A stretch of DNA of 64,000 bases. It comes from Granulicella aggregans. Its GTDB lineage: Bacteria > Acidobacteriota > Terriglobia > Terriglobales > Acidobacteriaceae. This document shows, piece by piece, positions 46,927 to 55,588 of the stretch; position 1 is the first letter of the stretch; each line of letters opens with the position of its first letter. The translations under genes and the position numbers were made by a program. The stretch is taken from the NCBI RefSeq assembly GCF_014203275.1, contig NZ_JACHIP010000002.1, positions 1,116,001 through 1,180,000 of the forward strand. The letters are read 5' to 3'. The notes under the pieces were generated by a model. That model ran no database searches and was not told the DNA's origin. It saw only the letters and a program-made list of their open reading frames with translations.

Positions 46927-46955
46927 AGCCTGTGGGAATCCAGCCCATTTGTCAA
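46927..46955 (-). promoter_or_regulatory. candidate promoter of the cysD leader
   Basis: Perfect TTGACA (46955-46950), 17-base spacer, weak CAGGCT (46932-46927, agreeing at positions 2 and 6). Transcription would start about 46920-46918, at the leader ATG, so the peptide may be leaderless. TAGATA at 46927-46922 is an alternative -10 but with poor spacing. Confidence 0.45.
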
Positions 46956-46970
46956 TTCCTGCCTACCGCC

Positions 46971-48035
46971 TCACGGCTCACTGTGTACCGGCTGCGCATA
47001 GTAGCCAGTCCGCGTCCGCGCAACCATCCCTGGCTTGTCCACCTGGACCTCGACCTTGTGGTACTCGTCAGGATGCTCTCCCACAGCCGCCTCGAACGAG
47101 ATCTCGTAGTACGCCTTCGAGTCGTTCATGGCACTCTGCAGCATCGCGACAATGTCGTTATTCGTAGTCATCACGAACCCACCCGTCTGCACCGCGAGCA
47201 CCTGCAACCCCAGATCTCCCGGCTCGACCTGGCTTGGCTTGGTGATGCCATTCACAAAATTCTTGTAGAAATCGCTGCGAATCAGCCCTTCGTTCGTTCC
47301 GATCGGGTCGATGCTGTAGATCGTGATCCCCGATCGGCGCAGGGCGGTCGAAAGCATCGCAATCTGTCCGAAGAGCCGCCCTTGCTGCTTCCCGTCAAGC
47401 AGCATATTCTCTCGAGACAACAGCGGCCAGCCTGGCGAGACCCACAGAATCATCTTCCGCCCCGGCTTCTTCCCTTCGAGAGAGATCAGGCCGCCCATCG
47501 CCTTCAACGAGATCTCCATCCTCTCTTCGGCTCCATAGAATCCCGCGCTCCGGCGTATCGTCCGCAGCCCCATCTCGTACTGATCGAGCTGTGCCTTCAA
47601 AGCCTTTCCATCCCGCGAACTGCTCGGCTGCAACTGCAGTCCCTTATCCGTCAGCACTCCCAGCGTCACCGGATGAACCAGGTCTCCGCCATCGGCCGCC
47701 AGAAACCGCTCGATCTTGTCTCGCTCGTAAGCGACCGTCTCATAACCGACGTTGACCGCATCCACGATCAGGACCACTTCCACCGGCGCTTCACTTCCCC
47801 CCATCGGCGCAAACGACAGGATCGGCTTCGCGACCTTGTTGTCGAGCACTGTAAACTCCTGCTGCTGAAGACCCGCTACTGGCCCTCCGGTCTGCGGCGT
47901 CACCACCACGTCAAGATAGATCCTGTTGCCCGGAGTTACCGAGGCTGTAGGAGTCTGCTGGCCAAAGCCGGTTGCCGCAAGCGAAAGAAGAACCAGCGAC
48001 GGAAGGAAGAGAGTGACACGCGAGCCGAACAACAT
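46971..48035 (-). CDS. VWFA-related acidobacterial domain protein (TIGR03436), copy 2
   Basis: 354 residues from ATG 48035 with GAGGG upstream. Signal LFLPSLVLLSLAATGFGQQ. Same fold as copy 1: YLDVVVTPQTGGPVAGLQQQEFTVLDNK, then VVLIVDAVNVG (the metal site lacks both Ser), GRKMILWVSPGWPLL, and the end YHKVEVQVDKPGMVARTRTGYY. Clearly a paralogue of 41147-42190. It lies between the cysD leader and the TonB receptor leader, divergent from the latter. Confidence 0.88.
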   Translation of the reverse strand: MLFGSRVTLFLPSLVLLSLAATGFGQQTPTASVTPGNRIYLDVVVTPQTGGPVAGLQQQEFTVLDNKVAKPILSFAPMGGSEAPVEVVLIVDAVNVGYETVAYERDKIERFLAADGGDLVHPVTLGVLTDKGLQLQPSSSRDGKALKAQLDQYEMGLRTIRRSAGFYGAEERMEISLKAMGGLISLEGKKPGRKMILWVSPGWPLLSRENMLLDGKQQGRLFGQIAMLSTALRRSGITIYSIDPIGTNEGLIRSDFYKNFVNGITKPSQVEPGDLGLQVLAVQTGGFVMTTNNDIVAMLQSAMNDSKAYYEISFEAAVGEHPDEYHKVEVQVDKPGMVARTRTGYYAQPVHSEP

Positions 48036-48197
48036 AATTCCCTCGATGGAGAACCAACTCACTGGCTCCCAGCCGCGAAAAATCGGATCTCTCGCAGTCT
48101 TTCTTTGTACTTTCTATTGAACGACACTTACGTCGATCACCCTCCAAATTATTTGGTCGGCCAGCCTCTGCGTCCCGGACAACTCATTAGGAACCGG

Positions 48198-48226
48198 TTG
48201 ACCCCACCTCAAATCCCCGTTACTCT
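48198..48226 (+). promoter_or_regulatory. candidate promoter of the TonB receptor leader
   Basis: TTGACC (48198-48203), 17-base spacer, TACTCT (48221-48226). Expected start of transcription about 48233, two or three bases before the leader ATG at 48236, so the leader ORF would be leaderless. Confidence 0.6.
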
Positions 48227-48235
48227 CACAAAAGT

Positions 48236-48316
48236 ATGCAGATTCGCCCCACCGCCGCCCGCTGTTGCCACTCCTGTCGCTTCTGTTGCGACATGACTGT
48301 GGCCGCGTCGGTCTGA
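48236..48316 (+). CDS. Cys-rich leader peptide of the TonB receptor, 26 aa
   Basis: ATG CAG ... TGA, 26 codons with five Cys clustered in RCCHSCRFCCD (codons 9-19). No Shine-Dalgarno sequence; the ATG is only about ten bases after the -10 box. After the last Cys codon, GTGGCCGCGTCGGT (48299-48312) can pair with ACCCACGC and GCCAC in the 5' half of the downstream terminator, with one mismatch and a bulge, forming an antiterminator. Same arrangement as the cysD leader but unrelated peptide sequence. Confidence 0.75.
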   Translation: MQIRPTAARCCHSCRFCCDMTVAASV

Positions 48317-48370
48317 ATCCTGCTCTCCCGCTCCGCAAAATAGCGAAGCCATAAGCTTAGGAAACATCCA

Positions 48371-48410
48371 AACCCACGCAGCCGCCACCTCAGGCGATGC
48401 GTGGGTTTTC
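48371..48410 (+). terminator. intrinsic terminator in the TonB receptor leader (attenuator)
   Basis: ACCCACGCA (48372-48380) pairs with TGCGTGGGT (48398-48406), with an inner CGCC/GGCG stem, then TTTCTCTTT. It is upstream of the receptor's AGGAG and TTG start (48477), so it lies in the leader. The outer stem is identical to that of the cysD attenuator. Confidence 0.82.
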
Positions 48411-48476
48411 TCTTTCCATTCCCCATCACCCGCCTGAGAGAAGCACCGGCCAGACTGCACCTCTCAGGAGATCACC

Positions 48477-51400
48477 TTGAACACCCGCATGAAATCCGCA
48501 CTCTTCGCCTTGCTGCTCGCACCCGGTGCCATCCACGCCCAGGTCGTAGGAGGCTCCATCTCCGGCACCATCTCCGACTCCACCGGCTCCCGCATCGCCG
48601 CCGCCACCGTCGTGATCCACAACGAAGAGACCGGCACCGAGCGCCGCCTCCTCACCGACGCCACCGGCCGCTACGCCGCCCCGTCTCTCTCCGTCGGCAG
48701 CTACGAGATCACCGTCACCGACGAAGGCTTCTCCGATGAGCACCGCAAGAACGTCCAGCTCACAGTCGGCCAAAGCACCACCCTGGACCTCACCCTCCGC
48801 CCCGCCGGCACCTCTGAGCAGGTCAACGTCGACGCCTCCGGCAGCACGGTCAACACCAGCACCGAGCAGACCTCCGGCCTGGTCGACGAGCGCCAGGTCA
48901 AGCAACTCCCGCTCAACGGCCGCAGCTACGACCAGCTCATGACCCTCAACCCCGCCACAGTCAACTACACCGGCCAGCGCAGCGGGTCTATAGGCACTTC
49001 AAACTCGTCAGTTGGCAATATGTTCGCCATCTCCGGCCGCCGCCCCCAGGACAATCTCTTCCTCCTCAACGGCATCGAGTACACCGGCGCGTCCCTCATC
49101 AACGTCACCCCCGGCGGCACCAGCGGCCAGCTCCTCGGCGTCGACGCCGTCCGCGAGTTCAACGTCGTCTCCGACACCTACTCCGCCAGCTACGGCAAGC
49201 GCCAGGGTGCTCAAATCTCAATCGTAACCGCCAGCGGCACAAATAAAATTCACGGGGGAGCCTACGAATTCATCCGCAACTCCGCCCTCGATGCGCGAAA
49301 TTATTTCGACCAATCGAACGGACCGCGCCGCCTCCCCGAGTTCCAGCGCAACAACTACGGCGCATCGCTTGGCGGCCCCATCAAGCACGACAAGCTCTTC
49401 CTCTTCGGCAACTACGAAGGCTACCGCCAGAACCTCGGTCTCTCCGATGTCACCCTCGTCCCCGACAACAACGCCCGCCAGGGCCTTGTTCCCAACGCCA
49501 AGACAGGCGCACTGACGAACGTCGGAGTAGCTCCCGGAGTAGCCGCTCTCTTGAATCTCTGGCCCATAGCTAACGGCCCTGAGCTCACCTCCGGCGGCCT
49601 CCCCACCGGCATCGCGCAGGCCTTCTCAAGCCCCATCCAACACATCCGCGAAGACTTCGCTACCACCCGCTTCGACGCCAACGTCACCCCCAGCGACCTC
49701 CTCTTCGCCGTCTACACCATCGACGATTCAACAGCGAACACTCCCACCCAAAATCCCTTTTCACTCATCAACGAAGACCTCCGCGAGCAAGTCCTCAGCA
49801 TCCAGGAACAACACGTCTTCTCCCCACGCCTGCTCAATACCGCCCGCGTAGGCTTCTCCCGAGCAAGCTTCTTCTTCCTCGGAGCCTCCACTCCTCTCGG
49901 TGGTGCTGACGTCCCCGGCTGGGTCGCAGGCAAGCCCGTAGGCGCAATCGTCATCGCCGGCAGCACCGCCTCCAATGGGTCATCCCAGATAACGGGTGCC
50001 GGCGCCAACGTAGGCTCGGACAACGGCACCACCCGCAACCTCTTCACCTTCGACGACCACATCTTCTACACCATCGGCCGCCATCAGATCGAAGCCGGTG
50101 GCTGGATCCAGCGCCTGCAGTCGAACGACAACCTCGCCCAGAACCAGTACGGCCAGGCCTCCTTCGCCTCACTCACCACCTTCCTCCAGGGCACGGTCAA
50201 GACCTTCACCGTAGTTCCCAACCCCACCGAGCTCGGCTGGCGCTCCTTCATGGGCGCGGGCTACCTCGAAGACACCGTCCACCTCCTGCCGAACCTAGAA
50301 CTCCGCGCCGGCATCCGCTTCGAATCCACCGACGGCTTCAACGAGTCGCAAGGCCGCGCCAGTGTCTACGGCTTCACCAACGGCATCATCAACACGACGC
50401 CCACCGTCGGCTCCGCAGGCATCACCGATAACCGCGCCAAGTTCCTCCCCGAACCCCGCGTCGGCCTCGCCTGGGATCCCTTCAAGAACGGAGAGACTTC
50501 CATCCGCGCCGGCTTCGGCCTCCACCACTCCTTGCTCGATAACCTCGACTACCGCCTCGACCAGGCCGCTCCCTTCAACACCACCCTCTCGCAGTCGAAC
50601 GTAGCCGTCTCCTCGCTCAACTTCACCACCGCCAGCCAGCCCAGCGCGACCAGCCTCATCTCCCCGTCGAACGTCCAGCCCAACATCGACACCCCCGCCG
50701 TTGTGAACTGGAACCTCCGCATAGAGCAAAAAGTCGCCCCCAACACGTCGCTAACAGTCGGCTACATCGGCTCCCACGGCTACCACCAGGTCCTCTCGGG
50801 CGACCAGAACGAACCCGCCTTCGTCACCTGCCCCAACGCCGCCTGCCCTGCAGGCACGGCTGCCGGAACCATCTTCTACCCGACCACCACCAAGGCCAAC
50901 CCACTCGTCGCCAACACCACGTCGTGGTTCTCGACCGGCATCTCGAACTACCACGCCCTCGAGGTCGACCTGAAGCGCAGCTTCGCCAACGGCCTCCAGT
51001 TCCGCGCCACCTACACCTGGTCGCGCAACCTCGACAACGGCTCCGCCTGGAACACCAGCGTCTCCGCCAACACCCCCGCCTTCGTCTCCGTACCTACCCT
51101 CACCGGCCTTGACTACGGTCGCGCTGCCACCGACCTCAACCACATCGCCGCCATCAATGGCACCTACGACCTCCCCTTCGGCCGCAACCACCGCTTCGCT
51201 TCAACTCTCGCGCCGACGCTCGACAAAGCCGCCAGCGGCTGGACGGTCAGCGCCATCGCCAACCTGCAATCCGGCTTCCCCTTCAGCCCCCAGCTCGGCT
51301 ACAACCCGACGGGATCAGGTGACACGAGGAATCCAGTAAGGCCCGACATCAACCCCAACTTCCACGGCAACTTGTATCCCAAAAAAGTTGGCGAATGGTT

Positions 51401-51779
51401 CGACCCCTCGGCCTTCCTCGCGCCCGTCTCAACACTTTCCAGCAAGAGCGCGATCACCGGCGGAGCCGTCGGCAACCTCGGCCGTGACACCCTCACCGGC
51501 CCCGGCCTCGCCGAGCTCGACCTCTCGCTCCTGAAGTCCACCCACATTAGCGAACGCTACAACCTGCAATTCCGTTCAGAGTTCTTCAACATCCTCAACC
51601 ACACCAACTTCACCACCCCGAACGCGATCACCTTCGCCTCCGCACCCACGCTGGTCGCCAGCACCACCGGAGGCGCAGCCACCTACACCGCCCCCAGCAT
51701 CTCCCCCACAGCCGGAGTCATCACCGCCACCGCCACCACCTCCCGCCAGATCCAGTTCGGCCTGAAGCTCGTCTTCTAA
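48477..51779 (+). CDS. TonB-dependent receptor with carboxypeptidase-like domain (Oar-like)
   Basis: 1100 residues; TTG start eight bases after AGGAG. Signal MKSALFALLLAPGAIHAQ, then a carboxypeptidase regulatory-like domain (GGSISGTISDSTGSRIAAATVVIHNEETG), a plug with QLPLNGRSYDQLMTLNP and SVGNMFAISGRRPQDNLFLLNGIEYTG, and a 22-strand-type barrel ending in RQIQFGLKLVF with terminal Phe. This class takes up large substrates at the outer membrane. Its leader has a Cys-rich ORF and attenuator, and the divergent neighbour region is sulfate assimilation, so a sulfur-containing ligand is suggested (inference). Confidence 0.9.
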   Translation: MNTRMKSALFALLLAPGAIHAQVVGGSISGTISDSTGSRIAAATVVIHNEETGTERRLLTDATGRYAAPSLSVGSYEITVTDEGFSDEHRKNVQLTVGQSTTLDLTLRPAGTSEQVNVDASGSTVNTSTEQTSGLVDERQVKQLPLNGRSYDQLMTLNPATVNYTGQRSGSIGTSNSSVGNMFAISGRRPQDNLFLLNGIEYTGASLINVTPGGTSGQLLGVDAVREFNVVSDTYSASYGKRQGAQISIVTASGTNKIHGGAYEFIRNSALDARNYFDQSNGPRRLPEFQRNNYGASLGGPIKHDKLFLFGNYEGYRQNLGLSDVTLVPDNNARQGLVPNAKTGALTNVGVAPGVAALLNLWPIANGPELTSGGLPTGIAQAFSSPIQHIREDFATTRFDANVTPSDLLFAVYTIDDSTANTPTQNPFSLINEDLREQVLSIQEQHVFSPRLLNTARVGFSRASFFFLGASTPLGGADVPGWVAGKPVGAIVIAGSTASNGSSQITGAGANVGSDNGTTRNLFTFDDHIFYTIGRHQIEAGGWIQRLQSNDNLAQNQYGQASFASLTTFLQGTVKTFTVVPNPTELGWRSFMGAGYLEDTVHLLPNLELRAGIRFESTDGFNESQGRASVYGFTNGIINTTPTVGSAGITDNRAKFLPEPRVGLAWDPFKNGETSIRAGFGLHHSLLDNLDYRLDQAAPFNTTLSQSNVAVSSLNFTTASQPSATSLISPSNVQPNIDTPAVVNWNLRIEQKVAPNTSLTVGYIGSHGYHQVLSGDQNEPAFVTCPNAACPAGTAAGTIFYPTTTKANPLVANTTSWFSTGISNYHALEVDLKRSFANGLQFRATYTWSRNLDNGSAWNTSVSANTPAFVSVPTLTGLDYGRAATDLNHIAAINGTYDLPFGRNHRFASTLAPTLDKAASGWTVSAIANLQSGFPFSPQLGYNPTGSGDTRNPVRPDINPNFHGNLYPKKVGEWFDPSAFLAPVSTLSSKSAITGGAVGNLGRDTLTGPGLAELDLSLLKSTHISERYNLQFRSEFFNILNHTNFTTPNAITFASAPTLVASTTGGAATYTAPSISPTAGVITATATTSRQIQFGLKLVF

Positions 51780-51811
51780 CAACGGCAGCCGGAACATCAC
51801 AAACCCGAAAC

Positions 51812-51850
51812 GGGTGCCCCATCCATGGCTCGCCCTTGGCCATGGGTGGG
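51812..51850. repeat. palindromic repeat, family A (copy 8)
   Basis: Arms CCATCCATGGC and GCCATGGGTGGG, in a 317-bp gene-free gap. Confidence 0.88.
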
Positions 51851-51895
51851 AACCAGCCACGAAGCCAACACGCACCCACCAATCCGCAACAACCG

Positions 51896-51936
51896 TCATT
51901 CTGAGCCGAAGGGGAAGAATCCCCGCATTTCGCCCA
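51896..51936. repeat. repeat, family D-like
   Basis: GTCATTCTGAGCCGAAGGGG with GAATCCCCGCAT, a truncated relative of family D; similar at 63826. Confidence 0.55.
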
Positions 51937-51968
51937 TGCCCCCAAAACCCCGGGAGCCACCCAAAATC

Positions 51969-52013
51969 CGGGTGCCCCATATCTGGCAGCCTCATCGCCA
52001 GATTTGGGTCTCT
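51969..52013. repeat. palindromic repeat, family F
   Basis: GGGTGCCCCATATCTGGC and GCCAGATTTGGG arms. Confidence 0.75.
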
Positions 52014-52096
52014 CCGCTACGAATCGCCGCACCGCCCTAAAGCTCCCACCATCTCCGCCGATAACCTCCCCGTAGACACCAAATCGGAGCCCTCCC

Positions 52097-52537
52097 ATGT
52101 CTCTCACCATCGGATCCTCGTACTCCTCGCTCCTTCAGTCCAGCGTCAACGCCCAACTCCTGGCCAACGTCACCGCCTCCAGCAGCGCCTCAGACACTAA
52201 CTCGATCGGTGCCATCACCACCGCAGCGCTCACCGGATCGGCCTCCGAATCATCCACCTCCGGCCTGACCAGCCTCGGTAGCGACCTCGCCACCCTCTTC
52301 AAGGATCTCGCCGGCAACAACACCTCCGCAGCCCAGTCCGACCTCTCCCAGCTCCAGAAGGACCTCGGCGTCTCCAGTTCATCGAGCAGCACCACCTCCA
52401 CTCCGCTACAGAAGCTCTTCGCCTCGCTCTCAAGCTCCATCTCCTCCGGAAACACCACCAGCGCGATCAACAGCCTCGCCAGCTTCTTCCTCCAGAACGG
52501 TAGCTCCACAGGAAACGTAGTCAACACCTCCGCCTGA
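52097..52537 (+). CDS. Ser/Thr-rich protein of unknown function, 146 aa
   Basis: ATG with GGAG about ten bases upstream. About 30 percent Ser and 12 percent Thr. The N-terminus MSLTIGSSYSSLLQSSVNAQLLAN and the repeated helix-like pieces LGSDLATLFKDL, LQKDLGV, LQKLFASL suggest an amphipathic, intrinsically flexible protein. No signal peptide or known domain recognised. Resembles small low-complexity proteins annotated hypothetical. Confidence 0.55.
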   Translation: MSLTIGSSYSSLLQSSVNAQLLANVTASSSASDTNSIGAITTAALTGSASESSTSGLTSLGSDLATLFKDLAGNNTSAAQSDLSQLQKDLGVSSSSSSTTSTPLQKLFASLSSSISSGNTTSAINSLASFFLQNGSSTGNVVNTSA

Positions 52538-52565
52538 GCCGAAGATTTATCCCGGTACTAGAAAC

Positions 52566-52606
52566 GTCATCTCGACCGAAGCGAAGCGCAGTGGAGAGAC
52601 CCGCGC
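52566..52606. repeat. palindromic repeat, family C
   Basis: GTCATCTCGACCGAAGCG to GTGGAGAGACCCGCGCAT. Confidence 0.75.
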
Positions 52607-52628
52607 ATCTCCCTGTTGCCACAAATCC

Positions 52629-52665
52629 GTGCCCCATTCATCGCGGTCTCATCGTGATGAATGGG
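52629..52665. repeat. palindromic repeat, family B
   Basis: GTGCCCCATTCATCGC and GTGATGAATGGG arms. Confidence 0.78.
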
Positions 52666-52724
52666 TCGTCCTCCACACACCACCCGGCAACATCCTCTAA
52701 GCTGGTAAACAGAAGCCCAGCCGG

Positions 52725-53399
52725 ATGCCATCACTCCAAAGAACCCGTCTTTACCGTCGGCTCCTCGCCCACCATCTACCGCTTCTGCTCTTTACCGCCT
52801 TAGCCGTATCGGCGCTCTTCATCACCCGCCCCTACCGCGACACGATCTCCCGCCTCAGCTTTGCCACCGCGTACCCCGCCCTCATCTTCATCGCAGCAAC
52901 TCTACTTATCGGCCCGTGGAACATTCTTCGCGCCCGTCGCAACCCCGTCTCGTCCGATCTCCGCCGTGACCTGGGCATCTGGGCCGGCATCCTCGCGGTC
53001 CTCCACTCCGGCATCGGACAGGCCGTCCACCTCCGTGGCCGCCCCTGGCTCTACTACGTCTACGGCCCCACAGAGCATCACAGCTTCCCTATCCGGCACG
53101 ACCTCTTCGGCCTCGCCAACTACACCGGAGCCATCTCCGTCCTCGTCGTGGCCGCTCTCCTCGCCACCTCGAACGACCTCTCGCTCCGGCGTCTAGGCAC
53201 CCCACAATGGAAGCGGCTCCAGCGCTGGAACTACGCCGCATTTGCGCTCGCCGCCGTCCACACGATTGCCTATTTAGTGTCGGAGAAGCAACACGTCCCG
53301 TGGGTCGCCCTGGCCGCGTTCTCCATCCTCATCACGCTCTGTCTGCAGATCGCCGGCTTCCGCCGCCGCTCCTCGCACACGTTTGCGAACCGCCTCTGA
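52725..53399 (+). CDS. ferric-reductase-like (YedZ/MsrQ-type) haem membrane protein
   Basis: 224 residues, about six spans. His residues placed for haem b ligation occur in IWAGILAVLHSGIGQAVH and in WNYAAFALAAVHTIAYLVSEK, as in ferric-reductase-like transmembrane domain proteins. The cytoplasmic NAD(P)H/FAD half is absent, so electrons would be supplied by or passed to a partner. No msrP-type gene nearby. Convergent with the following cyclase gene, 8 bp between stops. Substrate unknown. Confidence 0.7.
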   Translation: MPSLQRTRLYRRLLAHHLPLLLFTALAVSALFITRPYRDTISRLSFATAYPALIFIAATLLIGPWNILRARRNPVSSDLRRDLGIWAGILAVLHSGIGQAVHLRGRPWLYYVYGPTEHHSFPIRHDLFGLANYTGAISVLVVAALLATSNDLSLRRLGTPQWKRLQRWNYAAFALAAVHTIAYLVSEKQHVPWVALAAFSILITLCLQIAGFRRRSSHTFANRL

Positions 53400-53407
53400 A
53401 ACGCGCG

Positions 53408-55330
53408 CTAGGTCCGTACCAGCTCTTCCTGCTTCGAATAACCCGTCACCCGATTCCTTACCCGCTTGCTCATGTACAGCGCGCTATCCGCCTGCGCCAT
53501 CAGCTGCTCGATGTCCAACTCTCCACCAGCCTGCACCGACACTCCCGCGCTGATCGTCACCACGCCAAACGGGCTAGCCCCATGCTCCAGACCCACCGAC
53601 CGCAGCACCGACTGCATCGCCTCCGCCACGCGCAACGCATCCTGCATCCCGGCCCCTACCAGCACCACCGTAAACTCTTCTCCGCCCAGCCGAGCAGCGA
53701 TATCGTTCGTCCGCGTCGCATGAGATCGCAGCACCTGTGCCACCTGCGTCAGACAAGCATCTCCCTGGAGATGCCCGTAGCGATCGTTGTAGCGTTTGAA
53801 GTGGTCGATATCCACCATCAACAATGCCACCGGGAAGCTCCCACGCCGCTTCAGCACTTCCACCTGCTCCTCGAAGCCCCTGCGGTTCAGCAGCCCCGTC
53901 AGCGGGTCCGTATTGGCCAGCGCCGCCATCTGACGCTTCTCCGTCACCAGACCCTGCCGCTCCCTGCGCCAGCTCTCTTCAATCTGCTTCTGGTCGGAGA
54001 TATCGCGGATTGTCCCGACATACCCTGCGATCGCCTCGCCCTCCACACCATAGGCCCGCACCACCGCCCGCACCCACTTCCAGCCACCGGACTTCTCCCG
54101 CATCCGGTACTGCATCGTCTGTTCCTGTACGCCGGTGCTCAACTTGCGCACCACGCTCCGCGCCATCTCCTGGTCATCCGGATGGAACGTCTCAAACCGG
54201 TTCATCGCCAGGTACTCCTCCTGCGTCCATCCCGCCAGCCGCGTCACCCCCGGCGACACATACCTCTGGCTTCCATCGATCGACGACAGGATGATCAGGT
54301 CTTCCGTATTCTGCAGCAACACCTTGTAGATCGACTCCGACTCGTTAGCCCTGTGCTCCGCCCGCCGCCGCTCATCCAGCAGCGCGCCCACCGGCAGAGA
54401 AGTCGCCAGCGAGATCCACACGAACCCCTGAAACACCAGGAACTGGTGCATCGACGTCCCCTTCGCCAGCATGATCGGCCCATGCCCGTGCATCGTTCCA
54501 AACCAGCCAATGATCGACAGCGCCACCGACGCCAGCACCGATCCCTCCAGCCCCATCGTCAGGATCAGCAGGATCATCGGCGGAAACACCATGAACAGAA
54601 ACGGGCTCGTCCGCTGCCAGAACACAAACGTCGAAACCGCCACGAAGAACGTCGATGTTGCCGCAATCCTCAGCTTGTCCCGAGCCTGCCCACCCGGCCC
54701 CATCTTGTCCAGTCCCAGCCAGTCCCCGCTTCGCAGCAGCAGCACCAGCGGCAAACACGCCGCAATTCCCAGCGAGTTCCCCATGACGTTCATCATCAAC
54801 GTCTGCATCACCGGCAACTTTAGAAACATCGCCACCGGATAAGCTCCCAGCGACCCCGTCACCATGGGAATCACCACCGCCGCCAGCAGGAACGTCAGAA
54901 TGTTTCGCTCGTCCTTCAGGTCTTCAAAGGTCTTCACCGCCGGGCTCAACGCCCATCCACCCAGGACGATGTCGATGCAGGTCAAGACCGAGATCATCGC
55001 CGCCATCCGCCACGGCATCCCCAGCATCACCGCCGCCGTCCAGAACCCAGCCGCCGACCCCAACAGCAACCGTATCCGCTTTCCCCAGCCCCTCTGCCAC
55101 TGCGGCAGGCACAGCGCCAGCGCGATCCCGCTCACCGGCCACAACAGGTTCGGCCGATCCACATGTCCCAGCACCAGCAGACCCAGCACCGTCGCCACCA
55201 TCGTCCCCAGCCACGCCTGCGGAATGCCGCTCTCCCAGACCGTGCCCAGGACCGTGCGAACTCTCTTCTCTACTTGCTGGTCGGGGCGCGCCATCTCACG
55301 GACCACACGCATCTGTTGTGACAATTGCAT
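53408..55330 (-). CDS. MASE1-PAS-GGDEF diguanylate cyclase
   Basis: 640 residues. Multi-span MASE1-type sensor at about 35-330, PAS domain at about 340-460 (ILSSIDGSQRYVSPGVTRLAGWTQEEYLAM, WKWVRAVVRAYG, GTIRDISDQKQIEE), then GGDEF at about 480-640 with DIDHFKRYND and GGEEF at 549-553. RTND at 540-543 is an intact RxxD inhibitory site, unlike the cyclase at 8932-10650. Makes c-di-GMP with product inhibition expected. Confidence 0.92.
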   Translation of the reverse strand: MQLSQQMRVVREMARPDQQVEKRVRTVLGTVWESGIPQAWLGTMVATVLGLLVLGHVDRPNLLWPVSGIALALCLPQWQRGWGKRIRLLLGSAAGFWTAAVMLGMPWRMAAMISVLTCIDIVLGGWALSPAVKTFEDLKDERNILTFLLAAVVIPMVTGSLGAYPVAMFLKLPVMQTLMMNVMGNSLGIAACLPLVLLLRSGDWLGLDKMGPGGQARDKLRIAATSTFFVAVSTFVFWQRTSPFLFMVFPPMILLILTMGLEGSVLASVALSIIGWFGTMHGHGPIMLAKGTSMHQFLVFQGFVWISLATSLPVGALLDERRRAEHRANESESIYKVLLQNTEDLIILSSIDGSQRYVSPGVTRLAGWTQEEYLAMNRFETFHPDDQEMARSVVRKLSTGVQEQTMQYRMREKSGGWKWVRAVVRAYGVEGEAIAGYVGTIRDISDQKQIEESWRRERQGLVTEKRQMAALANTDPLTGLLNRRGFEEQVEVLKRRGSFPVALLMVDIDHFKRYNDRYGHLQGDACLTQVAQVLRSHATRTNDIAARLGGEEFTVVLVGAGMQDALRVAEAMQSVLRSVGLEHGASPFGVVTISAGVSVQAGGELDIEQLMAQADSALYMSKRVRNRVTGYSKQEELVRT

Positions 55331-55588
55331 CGAAGGGCGGTCCCTTTCTTTCAGTCACAACGGAGCGCGCCGGCTCCGGCCTCGCTCCCCCTCAGCAACC
55401 TCTGACTGTCTGCCCCATTACACGGCGGTACCAAAGCGCGAGGAATAACACCTTGGTTCGATCCCTATCGCACGTCCGATCACCCTTGTAGCTTGATCAA
55501 AATGACGCCTTGGTGCGGTAGTGACATCAATAAATCGCCAACCCCATCCTTCACGACGATCGAACTGACCGGTGCTGAAGCCTCAAGC

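Noticed and set aside
46762..46955. SAM-type or other riboswitch before cysD
   Set aside because: No SAM-box features recognised; the leader is instead occupied by a Cys-rich ORF that can pair with the terminator arm.
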